From contig NZ_VULO01000003.1 in assembly GCF_009696615.1 (NCBI RefSeq), forward strand, positions 1 through 64,000: DNA of 64,000 nt. Direction: 5' to 3'. Made by a program: the position numbers and the translations under genes. The notes below the pieces were generated by a model, which saw only the letters and a list, made by a program, of their open reading frames with translations, did not search any database and had not been told where the DNA came from. Source of the stretch: Scrofimicrobium canadense. Lineage in GTDB: Bacteria > Actinomycetota > Actinomycetes > Actinomycetales > Actinomycetaceae. Below are positions 46,616-55,614 of this stretch, one piece after another; the stretch's first letter is position 1; every line of letters starts with the position of its first letter.

Positions 46616-47321
46616 GAGCCCCATCAGAATGCTGGTGGTCGATGATCAAGCGCTCATTCGCCAGGCAATACGCGACATTCTCACCTCAACTGATCACATT
46701 GACGTCTGCGGTGAAGCGACCAATGGAACCCAAGCGGTCGCGTTGTGCGAGCAGACCCATCCTGACGTTGTCGTTATGGACATACGTATGCCTGAAATGG
46801 ACGGTATCGAGGCCACGGCTGCTATATGTGCCAACCCTCGTAATATTGACGTTAAGATTCTGATTCTCACCACCTTTGAGGAAGATGACTATGTGGTGTC
46901 AGCTTTGAGAGCAGGGGCCAGTGGATTCATTGGTAAGGGAGCTGAACCAGAAGAAATTTGTGAAGCTGTTTCCACTGTTCATTGCGGAAATGCATTGCTT
47001 TCGCCCGCAGCAACCCGCGCCCTGATCGGTAGATTCACCACACCCCAAGCAGGAATACAGGCTTCTACAGTTCTTGAGCTCAGTGATACCAGTAACCTCA
47101 CCGAACGAGAAGTCGAAATACTCACTTACGTTGGCCAAGGACTCTCAAATGATGAAATTGCCAACTACTTGGTTATCTCGCCGCACACAGTGAAAACTCA
47201 TGTGAATCGCATTATGACAAAAACTGGGGCTCACGACAGGGCGCTTCTAGTAATACTCGCGTACGAAGCAGGCCTTTTTTCATCCTCTGAGCATAAACAC
47301 AGCAGCAGCATTGCGCTTTAG
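46602..47321 (+). CDS. NarL/LuxR-family response regulator
   Basis: This 239-residue regulator has an N-terminal receiver domain with acidic residues Asp14 and Asp15, phospho-acceptor Asp60 (VVVMDIRMPEMDG), the Thr/Ser switch in LTTFEEDD and a Lys in FIGKGAEP. The C-terminal LuxR-type helix-turn-helix is LTEREVEILTYVGQG, then DEIANYLVISPHTVKTHVNR. It is translated with the overlapping histidine kinase. Targets are unknown; no adjacent transporter is co-oriented downstream. Confidence 0.93.
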   Translation: MTASESPIRMLVVDDQALIRQAIRDILTSTDHIDVCGEATNGTQAVALCEQTHPDVVVMDIRMPEMDGIEATAAICANPRNIDVKILILTTFEEDDYVVSALRAGASGFIGKGAEPEEICEAVSTVHCGNALLSPAATRALIGRFTTPQAGIQASTVLELSDTSNLTEREVEILTYVGQGLSNDEIANYLVISPHTVKTHVNRIMTKTGAHDRALLVILAYEAGLFSSSEHKHSSSIAL

Positions 47322-47390
47322 AAGCGATTAGCAATCTAGATGAGCATGATCAAAAACGCTTACACTATCAGACTCACAATGGCCGTCCCG

Positions 47391-47444
47391 ATGTGCAGGG
47401 GGAGGCTCAATGTGCAGGGGGCACGTGCACCTTGAGCCTCCCTG
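47391..47444 (+). repeat. Stem-loop with internal direct repeat downstream of the response regulator
   Basis: GGGAGGCTCAA (47400-47410) pairs perfectly with TTGAGCCTCCC (47432-47442). The loop contains GCACGTGC, itself palindromic. The 12-mer ATGTGCAGGGGG occurs twice, at 47391-47402 and 47410-47421. No T-run follows, so a rho-independent terminator is uncertain. It lies in the 337-base interval between the regulator gene and tRNA-His. Confidence 0.6.
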
Positions 47445-47524
47445 CGTACACTGAGCTATCGAGAATCTTGATGGGAGTGCTTCGAGTGGAGAACTGACCA
47501 GTCTCAATTCTCATTGGTCACAGA

Positions 47525-47592
47525 CTGGGCGATGTGGCAAGTGCCGGGGCGGTATTCGGCCCCGTGTACAGTTTTATGACCCCGTACGTGGG
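47525..47592 (+). repeat. 68-base repeated hairpin element, copy B
   Basis: This is the second copy of the element at 23323-23390. The stem CGGGGC/GCCCCG is conserved with a changed loop. Here CCCCGTGTAC (47560-47569) can also pair over ten positions, including two G-T wobbles, with GTACGTGGGG (47584-47593). The two helices share the CCCCG segment, so they exclude each other. It lies 66 bases from the 3' end of tRNA-His. Confidence 0.8.
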
Positions 47593-47658
47593 GGTAGAGG
47601 GGGTAAGCCGCACCTATCGAATCACTTCTTTAGAATATTAACTCACCCACATCAACAT

Positions 47659-47735
47659 TGGGGTGGCTGACGGGGCTCGAACCCGCGACGTCCTGGACCA
47701 CAACCAGGTGCTCTACCAGCTGAACTACAGCCACC
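47659..47735 (-). tRNA. tRNA-His (GTG)
   Basis: The cloverleaf has acceptor arms GTGGCTG and CAGCCAC, anticodon loop TTGTGGT with anticodon GTG, and T-loop GGTTCGAGCCC. An extra G precedes the acceptor stem at 47735, the usual G-1 of tRNA-His. The discriminator is C and CCA is encoded (47659-47661). Confidence 0.95.
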
Positions 47736-47790
47736 ATATGCGCATGCGCACGGGTAGTAACTATACCAGTGTCCCAGCGCCGAACAAAGT

Positions 47791-48135
47791 TTAGGCCCAG
47801 TCCAGCTCATGCAGTTTTTCGTCGTCAATCCCGAAATGATGAGCTATTTCGTGAACTACGGTGACGAACACCTCTTCTTCCAACTCTTCGAGCGAATCCG
47901 CAAGGCGGGTTAGCGGCCCCTGGTAGAGGGTAATCACGTCAGGAAGTACCCCAGCGTAGTCATCGCGTTCTGTCAGCGCGGTCCCCTCGTACAACCCCAA
48001 TAGGTCCTCCCCCACTGGAGGTTCGTTCTCAATGGTAACGATGCAGTTGTCAACCAGGTCGATAAGTCCTTGGGGTATGCGCTCAAACGCACGGTCCACC
48101 AGAGCTTCGAACTGGTCGTCACTGACGTCAATCAC
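47791..48135 (-). CDS. Small zincin-like metallopeptidase (PF06262 type)
   Basis: This 114-residue protein has the zinc-binding motif HEIAHHFGIDD (His95, Glu96, His99, with Gly102 and Asp104), fitting HExxHxxGxxD. The acidic N-terminal half fits the short minimal metallopeptidase-like family widespread in Actinobacteria. The biological substrate is unknown. Its start overlaps the stop of the ATP-grasp gene by four bases, so the two are translationally coupled. Confidence 0.85.
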   Translation of the reverse strand: MIDVSDDQFEALVDRAFERIPQGLIDLVDNCIVTIENEPPVGEDLLGLYEGTALTERDDYAGVLPDVITLYQGPLTRLADSLEELEEEVFVTVVHEIAHHFGIDDEKLHELDWA

Positions 48136-49046
48136 CAGAAGGCTCGCACAGAAATGGCATCGGCAAAGTTACCCAAGGCTCGCGGTGCAGCATTCAAATA
48201 CAAGTCTGCGTCCACCAGTGCGACTTCCATGACAACGAATGATCCTTTTCCATCGGGAACAAGATCGACCCGGTTGAAAAGGAATTGTTCGTCGCGGCCC
48301 ATACGCTCACGCACATATTCATGCAGGACCAGTCTAATTTGTTCTCCCCAGCGAAGTTCTTGGTCGGTTGCCGAATGCGCCTCGACAGGCACCTGTTGCA
48401 CTTCGTCCTCGGTTACCTGTGCGGGAGTAAGTAGCGCTCCTTTATCCACCGCATGGGAAATGATGCCGTTGAAGAAGATGAGCGACCGTTCTCCCTGGGT
48501 TTCAACAGTTTCTTCGTACCGTTGAATCATCACGTCGCGGCCCTCACCCAAGAGTTCCATCACCTGTGCGATTGCTGCTTGGCGACCAAGAATGCTGGTT
48601 GAGGAGTACCTACCGATATCGCGGACGCCAGAGGACACCGCTGGCTTGACCACGAAATCACCAAAGGCAGGAAAACGCGAATGCACTTGGTGTTTACTGT
48701 ATCCTCGGGAGGCTGAAAGCCATGTGGTGGGAATAGTGGGGAGGCCACGTTCGGCTAGCTCATTCAAATAGTGTTTATCTGAATTCCATTCGAGGACGTC
48801 AGCATGATTGAGTACACGCGGTAGGCTGCGTGTCCACTCTAGAAAGCCATTTCGGTCTGCTGCATAGTCAACAACTGATCGAATGACGACCAAACCAGCA
48901 TTGTCCCAATCAACTGCTGGGTCGTTCCACACGGCAATGTGCGGGTCCATACCTCGATCAGCTAGTGCATCTAATAGTCCGGTTTCGTCGGCATACAGGT
49001 TTGGCATGGAAGCGGCAGTTGCCAGGGTCACTCGTGGCTTAGTCAT
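48132..49046 (-). CDS. ATP-grasp-fold protein of unknown substrate
   Basis: This 304-residue protein resembles ATP-grasp ligases of the DcsG / glutathione-synthetase-like group. Visible are a GDFVVKPAVSSG phosphate-binding segment, the MIQRYEETVETQGERSLIFFNG strand-loop with an acidic and Arg pair, and VVMEVALVDADLYL near the metal site. These enzymes join a carboxylate to an amine with ATP. It lies 29 bases after ddl and overlaps the small metallopeptidase gene. A role in an envelope or peptide-like product is possible but unproven. Confidence 0.75.
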   Translation of the reverse strand: MTKPRVTLATAASMPNLYADETGLLDALADRGMDPHIAVWNDPAVDWDNAGLVVIRSVVDYAADRNGFLEWTRSLPRVLNHADVLEWNSDKHYLNELAERGLPTIPTTWLSASRGYSKHQVHSRFPAFGDFVVKPAVSSGVRDIGRYSSTSILGRQAAIAQVMELLGEGRDVMIQRYEETVETQGERSLIFFNGIISHAVDKGALLTPAQVTEDEVQQVPVEAHSATDQELRWGEQIRLVLHEYVRERMGRDEQFLFNRVDLVPDGKGSFVVMEVALVDADLYLNAAPRALGNFADAISVRAFW

Positions 49047-49075
49047 GTCTTCTACCCTAGTCTCCTGACATTGAA

Positions 49076-50164
49076 TCAGCGTAACCCGGGAGTTCTCATC
49101 AGGGCTTCATCGAGTAGAGCATGAACCAGATCAGGATACGAATATCCCCCAGCCTGCAACATTGTTGGATACATCGAAAATGGCGTGAAGCCAGGCAAGG
49201 TGTTGACTTCATTCACACAATACTCACCGGTGGACGGCTCATAGAAGAAATCGATGCGTGAGAGCCCCTCGAGTTCCAAAGCATCAAATGCTTTGAGTGC
49301 GGTCTTCTGGATCTCTTTGGCAGCAAGTTCAGGAACATCTGCAGGACACTGAAGATCTGCACCATCAGGATTGAAATACTTTGTCTCATAGTCATACCAC
49401 TGGCCGTCAGTGACTTTTATTTCTCCTAATGGGGAGGCGATAACCCGCCCATCAGCTAACTGCAATACGCCACACTCAATTTCGCGTCCAGGACTGGCTG
49501 CCTCGACAATAACCCGTGGGTCATGGGATCGTGCTTTCTCGATCGCAGCGGGCAGTTCGAAGGGGTCCTCCACTCGGGATATGCCCTGAGATGAACCTGC
49601 TCGACATGGCTTAACAAATACTGGAGTTCCCAGTTCCCTGAGTCTTTCTAAAGTACTCTCCGGGTCATCCATCCACTGTCGCGGCGTCACGTATTCCCAG
49701 CGTCCCACCGGAATACCAGCTTGTGACAACACTGCCTTGGTTAGGTATTTGTTCATAGATACTGCCGAGGCAGCAACCCCACACCCCACATAGCGAATCG
49801 CAGAGAGTTCCAAGAGCCCCTGCAGAGTCCCATCCTCTCCCCACGGCCCGTGAAGAAGAGGAAAAACAACATCAATGTGACGAGTATCCTCGCCTACGAT
49901 AATCTCTGGGTGGCCGGTGCGCACAGATACCTGCGGCCTTGCCCGCGCCGACACTGTGTATCCGTGGCCGCTCTGCAATTGGTATAAGTTTGGGTCATCA
50001 GGCATCAGCACCCATTCGCCTTCAGGTGTGATTCCAACCGGAACAACATCCCATTTTTGTCGATTAATAGCTTTGAGAACTCCTGCAGCTGTAGCGCAAG
50101 AAATCTGGTGTTCGCTAGATTGGCCACCAAAAAGAACCATGACTGTGGGACGCGATTGTGTCAT
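49076..50164 (-). CDS. ddl: D-alanine--D-alanine ligase
   Basis: This 362-residue ATP-grasp ligase makes the D-Ala-D-Ala dipeptide of peptidoglycan. It begins VMVLFGGQSSEHQIS, the Ddl N-terminal signature. It has PVFVKPCRAGSSQGIS (grasp loop), VNEVNTLPGFTPFSMYP (metal and second D-Ala site), and KYFNPDGADLQCPADV in the omega-loop region. It belongs to the minus-strand envelope block, nine bases after gpsA. The gene appears intact. Confidence 0.95.
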   Translation of the reverse strand: MTQSRPTVMVLFGGQSSEHQISCATAAGVLKAINRQKWDVVPVGITPEGEWVLMPDDPNLYQLQSGHGYTVSARARPQVSVRTGHPEIIVGEDTRHIDVVFPLLHGPWGEDGTLQGLLELSAIRYVGCGVAASAVSMNKYLTKAVLSQAGIPVGRWEYVTPRQWMDDPESTLERLRELGTPVFVKPCRAGSSQGISRVEDPFELPAAIEKARSHDPRVIVEAASPGREIECGVLQLADGRVIASPLGEIKVTDGQWYDYETKYFNPDGADLQCPADVPELAAKEIQKTALKAFDALELEGLSRIDFFYEPSTGEYCVNEVNTLPGFTPFSMYPTMLQAGGYSYPDLVHALLDEALMRTPGLR

Positions 50165-50173
50165 GGGAATAGC

Positions 50174-51196
50174 CTAGTCCAGCAGTTCGATCTCCCAACC
50201 ATCTGTCTTCTGGGGTCGCGAGAGAAGCATCTCACCCATCTGCTCCGCAGTCGCCCCCTCATGCAATACTGCGACGACGCCACGCGTAATTGGCATATCA
50301 ACATCGAGACTATTTGCTAGCTGCAATATTGGTTTAGCCGATCGAGCACCCTCGGCTACTCCAGGAAGCCTAGAGAGCGAATCTTTGAGTGTTCGTCCTT
50401 GGCCGAGGTGGAATCCAAGAGAATAGTTGCGGGAAAGCTTTGAAGAACACGTAGCTATGAGATCCCCCACCCCGGCAAGGCCTGAGAAGGTTCCAGGCTT
50501 GGCACCCATGGCTATTCCCAGCCGGGTGATTTCCGCCAGGCCGCGGGAGATCAGCGTTGCCCTAGTATTTGCCCCCAAGCCCATTCCTTCGGCCGCACCA
50601 ATAGCCATGGCAATGACATTCTTTGCCACACCGGCAATTTCGCAGCCGATCACATCCGTTGAGACGTAACAGCGGAAATAGTGTGTGTGGCACAGCTGTG
50701 CCACTTTTTTTGCCGTGTCAAAACTAGACGAGGCGATTGCGGCTGCAGCGGGTTGGCGCTGCGCTATTTCACGTGAGAGGTTCGGACCCGAAAGCGCCGC
50801 GATGCGATCTTCAGATATGCCAGCCGATTCGGCTATCACATGAACCATCGTGTGGTAGGTCTCTAAGTCAATGCCTTTGACCAGCGAGACTATATGCGCA
50901 TCGATACTGGCCAAGTTGGCTTGGCTGACAGTTTCAGCAACGGCATAGGAAGGAACGGCAACGACGACCATGACGGGGTCCGTTGCCATCGCCTCGCCTA
51001 TATCCGTAGTGGCGCGTATCTGCTCAGAGAGTTCAATACCCGGCAAGTAGGTGGGGTTCTCTCCCTCATTGATGAACTCAACCACAGCCTGATTTCTGCC
51101 CCACATAGTGACAGATAGGCCTGCGTCTGCAAGGACCTGCGAGAAAGTTGTACCCCACGCTCCGGTTCCTAGCACAACCACATTCTGACTTGTCAT
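50174..51196 (-). CDS. gpsA: Glycerol-3-phosphate dehydrogenase [NAD(P)+]
   Basis: This 340-residue cytosolic enzyme reduces dihydroxyacetone phosphate to sn-glycerol-3-phosphate for phospholipid synthesis. The nucleotide-binding GTGAWGTTF motif is at residues 10-18. The catalytic Lys lies in the GVAKNVIAMAIGAAEGM segment. LSGPNLSREIA and the C-terminal PITRGVVAVLHEG fit GpsA. It stands between plsC (84-base gap) and ddl (nine-base gap). The same metabolite is oxidised by glpABC elsewhere in this window. Confidence 0.95.
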   Translation of the reverse strand: MTSQNVVVLGTGAWGTTFSQVLADAGLSVTMWGRNQAVVEFINEGENPTYLPGIELSEQIRATTDIGEAMATDPVMVVVAVPSYAVAETVSQANLASIDAHIVSLVKGIDLETYHTMVHVIAESAGISEDRIAALSGPNLSREIAQRQPAAAAIASSSFDTAKKVAQLCHTHYFRCYVSTDVIGCEIAGVAKNVIAMAIGAAEGMGLGANTRATLISRGLAEITRLGIAMGAKPGTFSGLAGVGDLIATCSSKLSRNYSLGFHLGQGRTLKDSLSRLPGVAEGARSAKPILQLANSLDVDMPITRGVVAVLHEGATAEQMGEMLLSRPQKTDGWEIELLD

Positions 51197-51280
51197 ATCT
51201 CCACCTATTTGTACTTATCCCGGCAAATAAAACAGTGTCCCGACGCATTATTTCTCACTGGCATGGGAATTATGACACTG

Positions 51281-52114
51281 TCACGCGATGGGCGAGGGGG
51301 ATCGAGGAGGCGGAAGAATATCCTGCCTCTTCACAGACTTGCGCAGCGCGATACGCCACTTGGCAAGACTCTTCATTGTTTCTTTTGCGGGGCCATCTTT
51401 CTTCATGTCCCATGTAGAGTCCGGTGCGGCAGAATCGCGCAGCTTAGCTAGCCCCTGGGTGAGAGCTTCGTGGAGGCGCCGTGTTACCTCGTGCACCGCC
51501 TCATGATCCGATGAATCTTTTCCTGCAAAACCAGAAAGGTCAAGTGCGGGAAGGACCCGCACATATACGTCTGTCTTATGGAAGATTCTCATGCGCGCAG
51601 AGTAGCGTTCCATAAAATCCTGCGGTCCCCACTGCACAACAGGAATCAACGGCATGCCCGTATCCAGTGCCAACCGGGCTGCTCCGGTCTTGATCGTCAT
51701 CGGCCAGTAGGCGGGGTCCCGGGTGAGCGTCCCCTCCGGATAGAGGCCGATGACCTCCCCCGCTTCCAACGCTTCACGAGCCGCACTCAGCGCCTCCGTG
51801 GCGTCTGAAGTACCTCGCTGAACAGGAACCATTCCCCACTTGCGCATAATGGGACCGACAACGGGAACAGTGAATATTCCAGATTTCGCCAAGTAACGCA
51901 TTTCATATCCCTGCATCACCATGAAATACCCCATGGCGACCGGATCGAAATTGGAGAGATGATTGGGAGAGAGAATGAAACCACCCTCGCGAGGCAGATT
52001 CTCAATACCATCCCAGTGCCGCCGCAAGAGAAGTTTAAGGACCGGAGCCAGGAAAATTTCCAAGCCCCGATAGATGCCTGTTACTCGGTGTCCTGAATGG
52101 TATGTTCGCGCCAT
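51281..52114 (-). CDS. plsC: 1-acyl-sn-glycerol-3-phosphate acyltransferase
   Basis: This 277-residue acyltransferase makes phosphatidic acid at the membrane. The catalytic H-x4-D motif is NHLSNFD (His52, Asp57). The acceptor-binding motifs are seen in VPVQRGTSDA and LYPEGTLTRD. It starts two bases after the murA stop and precedes gpsA, whose product feeds the same pathway. The tail (KDGPAKETMKSL) is variable. The gene appears intact. Confidence 0.92.
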   Translation of the reverse strand: MARTYHSGHRVTGIYRGLEIFLAPVLKLLLRRHWDGIENLPREGGFILSPNHLSNFDPVAMGYFMVMQGYEMRYLAKSGIFTVPVVGPIMRKWGMVPVQRGTSDATEALSAAREALEAGEVIGLYPEGTLTRDPAYWPMTIKTGAARLALDTGMPLIPVVQWGPQDFMERYSARMRIFHKTDVYVRVLPALDLSGFAGKDSSDHEAVHEVTRRLHEALTQGLAKLRDSAAPDSTWDMKKDGPAKETMKSLAKWRIALRKSVKRQDILPPPRSPSPIA

Positions 52115-52116
52115 CG

Positions 52117-53442
52117 TCAGTCTTGTCCTACATATTCGACGGAGGCATTGAGCCTGCGAAGTTTCGAAAGAAAGTGCTCGTACCCGCGGGAAATCATGTC
52201 GATACCTGCAACGTGCGAAACGCCCTCCGCAGCCAATGCAGCAATCAGGTGCGAAAAACCTCCCCGCAGGTCAGGGACAGTAATATCGGCCGCATGAAGC
52301 GGCGTGGGGCCTTGGATGACCGCCGAGTGTAAGAAGTTACGTTGACCGAAACGACAGGGGACTCCCCCAACGCATTCTTTATACAGTTGGATATTTGCAC
52401 CCATTTTCCGCAATGCATTGACAAAGCCAAAACGGTTTTCATAGACCGTTTCGTGGACTAGGGACAGCCCTTCTGCCTGCGTGAGAGCCACAACCAAAGG
52501 CTGTTGCCAATCGGTCATAAAGCCTGGGTGCACGTTCGTTTCAAGAACTATGGGTTTGAGCTTTCCACCGGGATGATAGAAACGGATTCCGTCATCCTTG
52601 ACTTCAAATTCTCCCCCCACTTTTCTGAAAGTGTTGAGGAAGGTGGTCATATCGGGTTGCTCTGCACCTTGAACAAAAAGATCTCCGTGTGTGGCAAGCG
52701 CAGCGGCACCCCACGAGGCTGCTTCGATACGATCTGGAAGAGCCGTATGGACGACACCTTTGAGCTTTTCCACTCCCTCAATGCGGATGGTGCGGTCGAT
52801 ATCTACCGAAATCACAGCACCCATCTTTTGGAGAACATTGATGAGATCCATGATTTCTGGTTCTACGGCAGCACCTTCCAGGGTGGTAATCCCCTCAGCC
52901 TGAACGGCTGTCAATAGTGTTTGTTCGGTTGCTCCGACAGACGGATAAGGCAGCTCAATGACCGTACCGTGAAGGCCCCTGGGGGCCGTAATGTAGACGC
53001 CTTCAGGACGTTTGTCGACACTGGCGCCGAAGCGGCGCAGCGTCTCCAAATGGTAGTCAATGGGACGGCCACCCAGGTTGCAACCACCCAGCTCAGGAAT
53101 GAAAGCCTCACCCAGACGATGTAAGAGCGGCCCGCAAAAGAGAATCGGAATCCGTGAAGAACCCGACAGTGCATCAATGTCAGAGCGAGCTGCAAGTTCA
53201 ACACTGCTGGGGTCAAGCTCTAGAATCCCCGCGCCCTGGTCATATGACACTTTGACGCCGTGAGCCGTGAGCAGCTCATTGACCACATCGACGTCGCGAA
53301 TCTGCGGTACGTTACGCAACACAGTTGGAGTCTCCCCTAAAAGAGACGCCACCATTGCTTTTGGTACGAAATTCTTGGCTCCACGCACCGAAATAGTGCC
53401 GTGTAGTGGCTTACCGCCCTCGACCCGCAATACTGAGCTCAT
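52117..53442 (-). CDS. murA: UDP-N-acetylglucosamine 1-carboxyvinyltransferase
   Basis: This 441-residue enzyme carries out the first committed step of peptidoglycan synthesis using phosphoenolpyruvate. GAKN at 21-24 carries the conserved Lys and Asn. The catalytic Cys121 lies in LGGCNLGGRPIDYH, so fosfomycin sensitivity would be expected unless uptake is lacking. RFGFVNALRKMGANI and DLRGGFSHLIAAL fit the two-domain fold. It lies between leuD and plsC on the same strand. The gene appears intact. Confidence 0.95.
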   Translation of the reverse strand: MSSVLRVEGGKPLHGTISVRGAKNFVPKAMVASLLGETPTVLRNVPQIRDVDVVNELLTAHGVKVSYDQGAGILELDPSSVELAARSDIDALSGSSRIPILFCGPLLHRLGEAFIPELGGCNLGGRPIDYHLETLRRFGASVDKRPEGVYITAPRGLHGTVIELPYPSVGATEQTLLTAVQAEGITTLEGAAVEPEIMDLINVLQKMGAVISVDIDRTIRIEGVEKLKGVVHTALPDRIEAASWGAAALATHGDLFVQGAEQPDMTTFLNTFRKVGGEFEVKDDGIRFYHPGGKLKPIVLETNVHPGFMTDWQQPLVVALTQAEGLSLVHETVYENRFGFVNALRKMGANIQLYKECVGGVPCRFGQRNFLHSAVIQGPTPLHAADITVPDLRGGFSHLIAALAAEGVSHVAGIDMISRGYEHFLSKLRRLNASVEYVGQD

Positions 53443-53487
53443 GGCCCTCCTGCTCTGCTAGTACTGAGTACTACTCTAGCGGGTGAC

Positions 53488-54090
53488 TCAAGCAGTCTTG
53501 ATCGGAAGGGTCTTCGGCTTCCACGCGGGTCGTGTCGCCTCGAAAGCAGTAATGGCTTCTTCATCTCTCAAGGTCAGACCGATATCGTCGAGCCCTTCCA
53601 TGAGCCGCCAGCGGGTGTAATCGTCAATATCGAAGGTGAAAGTGGCACCCCCGGCAGTGACAGTTCTATCTACCAGCGAAACTGTGAGTTCAGCTCCGGG
53701 TTCAGATTCCAGAATCTTCCATATGGATTCGCAGTCCTCGGGAGAGATGACCCCAGTGACCAGCCCCTGTTTCCCGGAGTTTCCGCGAAAGATGTCGGCA
53801 AATTTTGTGGAAAGAACGACTTTGAATCCATAGTCTTTGAGGGCCCACACTGCGTGTTCACGCGACGAGCCGGTGCCAAAATCTGGCCCCGCAACCAGGA
53901 TTGAACCAGCAGCGTAAGCCGGATCGTTGAGAATGAACGAGGGATCTTTCCTCCACGCAGCAAACAGTGCGTCTTCAAAACCCGAACGGGTAATGCGTTT
54001 GAGGTAGACCGCGGGAATAATCTGGTCGGTATCCACATTTGAGCGCCGCAACGGGACGCCAATTCCAGTATGCGTGGTGAACTTTTCCAT
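53488..54090 (-). CDS. leuD: 3-isopropylmalate dehydratase small subunit
   Basis: This 200-residue subunit works with LeuC to isomerise isopropylmalate in leucine synthesis. The start chosen is the ATG at 54090, after GGAGG. The longer frame to 54297 lies inside leuC. Signature segments are [18 protein letters not shown] near the N-terminus and [17 protein letters not shown], the swivelling-domain loop. It starts five bases after the leuC stop. Confidence 0.95.
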   Translation of the reverse strand: MEKFTTHTGIGVPLRRSNVDTDQIIPAVYLKRITRSGFEDALFAAWRKDPSFILNDPAYAAGSILVAGPDFGTGSSREHAVWALKDYGFKVVLSTKFADIFRGNSGKQGLVTGVISPEDCESIWKILESEPGAELTVSLVDRTVTAGGATFTFDIDDYTRWRLMEGLDDIGLTLRDEEAITAFEATRPAWKPKTLPIKTA

Positions 54091-54095
54091 GGTCT

Positions 54096-55502
54096 TCAGT
54101 CCTCCAAATCTGCAGGTGATGCTAATGAACCGGCAACAGCAGTTGCCGCGGCGACGAGTGGCGAGACCAGGTGGGTTCGCCCACCTTTTCCTTGCCGTCC
54201 TTCGAAGTTTCTGTTCGAGGTACTGGCGGCTCTTTGGCCCGGCGTTAGTTGGTCGGGATTCATCCCCAAACACATGGAGCATCCCGCATTGCGCCATTCG
54301 GCACCGGCGTCTTTGAAAATTTGGTCCAGGCCCTCTTCTTCAGCTTGTAGTCGCACGCGCGCCGATCCTGGTACTACAAGCATTTTCACGTTGTCAGCGA
54401 CCTTGCGGCCACGAATCACATCGGCTGCCATGCGCAGATCTTCGATGCGCCCATTGGTGCATGAGCCCAAGAACACCACATCCACGGGAAGTCCTTTGAG
54501 GGGCTGTCCTGGTTGCAGATCCATGTAGGCAAGAGCACGCTCAGCTGTCGCCTTGTCGATTGGGTCTTCAAAATCTTCTGGATCAGGAACATTCTGCGAC
54601 AGCGAGATTCCTTGGCCGGGGTTGGTCCCCCATGTCACAAATGGCTCGATATCTTCGGCATTGAGAATGACTTCAGTATCAAACTGCGCGTCTTCATCTG
54701 AGACGAGGGTCCTCCAATGGGCTACTGCTTCATCCCACAGCTCTCCCTCAGGTGCGTGAGGGCGTCCTTTGAGGTATTCGAAAGTCGTTTCATCGGGGGC
54801 GATCATGCCGGCGCGAGCACCCGCCTCTATGGACATGTTGCATATGGTCATGCGGGCTTCCATAGAAAGACTCCGAATGGCTTCACCGCGGTACTCCAAA
54901 ACGTAGCCTTGTCCGCCGCCAGTGCCGATCTTGGCGATGACAGCCAGGATGATGTCTTTTGACGTCACACCTGGCTTAAGTTTCCCGTTGACGGTGATCG
55001 CCATAGTTTTGAATGGTTGCAGGGGCAACGTCTGCGTTGCTAGAACGTGCTCAACCTCAGAAGTGCCGATTCCAAAAGCCAACGCACCAAACGCACCATG
55101 TGTAGATGTGTGAGAATCGCCACATACAATTGTGGCTCCCGGTTGAGTCAAACCCAATTGTGGCCCGACCACGTGCACGATGCCCTGGTCAACATCCCCC
55201 AATGAATGCAGGCGCACACCAAACTCTTTCGCATTGTTTCGCAGCGTATCGATCTGCAGTCGCGATGTGAGGTCCGCAATAGGAAGATGAATATCTTTTG
55301 TCGGGGTGTTGTGGTCCTCAGTGCCGATTGTCTGGTCTGTCCGGCGTACCTGGCGCCCATTCAGTCGCAGCCCCTCGAAGGCCTGCGGGCTGGTCACCTC
55401 ATGCACAAAATGCAGGTCAATGTAGAGAAGGTCCGGTGCACCATCCTCGCCACGTTTGACGATATGTTCTTCCCAAACCTTCTCAGCCATGGTCTTACCC
55501 AT
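54096..55502 (-). CDS. leuC: 3-isopropylmalate dehydratase large subunit
   Basis: This 468-residue aconitase-family subunit binds a 4Fe-4S cluster through Cys in [10 protein letters not shown] and the pair in [30 protein letters not shown] and TEDHNTPT are family signatures. The nominal start is the ATG at 55502 after GAGGTGA, with an alternative ATG at 55490. It forms an operon with leuD and is divergent from an IclR-type regulator. The gene appears intact. Confidence 0.96.
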   Translation of the reverse strand: MGKTMAEKVWEEHIVKRGEDGAPDLLYIDLHFVHEVTSPQAFEGLRLNGRQVRRTDQTIGTEDHNTPTKDIHLPIADLTSRLQIDTLRNNAKEFGVRLHSLGDVDQGIVHVVGPQLGLTQPGATIVCGDSHTSTHGAFGALAFGIGTSEVEHVLATQTLPLQPFKTMAITVNGKLKPGVTSKDIILAVIAKIGTGGGQGYVLEYRGEAIRSLSMEARMTICNMSIEAGARAGMIAPDETTFEYLKGRPHAPEGELWDEAVAHWRTLVSDEDAQFDTEVILNAEDIEPFVTWGTNPGQGISLSQNVPDPEDFEDPIDKATAERALAYMDLQPGQPLKGLPVDVVFLGSCTNGRIEDLRMAADVIRGRKVADNVKMLVVPGSARVRLQAEEEGLDQIFKDAGAEWRNAGCSMCLGMNPDQLTPGQRAASTSNRNFEGRQGKGGRTHLVSPLVAAATAVAGSLASPADLED

Positions 55503-55614
55503 GCACGCTCACCTCACAATTTCGTTTTTAGTCTTGGCAGTCTATCCCCAACAATCGGCCAATCGACGATCTCTCGATTTGGAATCTCAGGCCTTGAGAT
55601 GGCAGTATCCAATT
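55503..55614. promoter_or_regulatory. Divergent leuC / ltbR control region
   Basis: The interval holds an inverted repeat AATCGA (55561-55566) and TCGATT (55574-55579), with outer CCA/TGG arms offset by one base. It sits between the regulator start and leuC, a likely operator position for the IclR-family protein. The exact site is inferred only from symmetry. Confidence 0.5.

Noticed and set aside
47445-47520. TGACCA/TGGTCA inverted repeat before repeat copy B, considered as an insertion sequence end
   Set aside because: Only six bases match, with no transposase or target duplication nearby.
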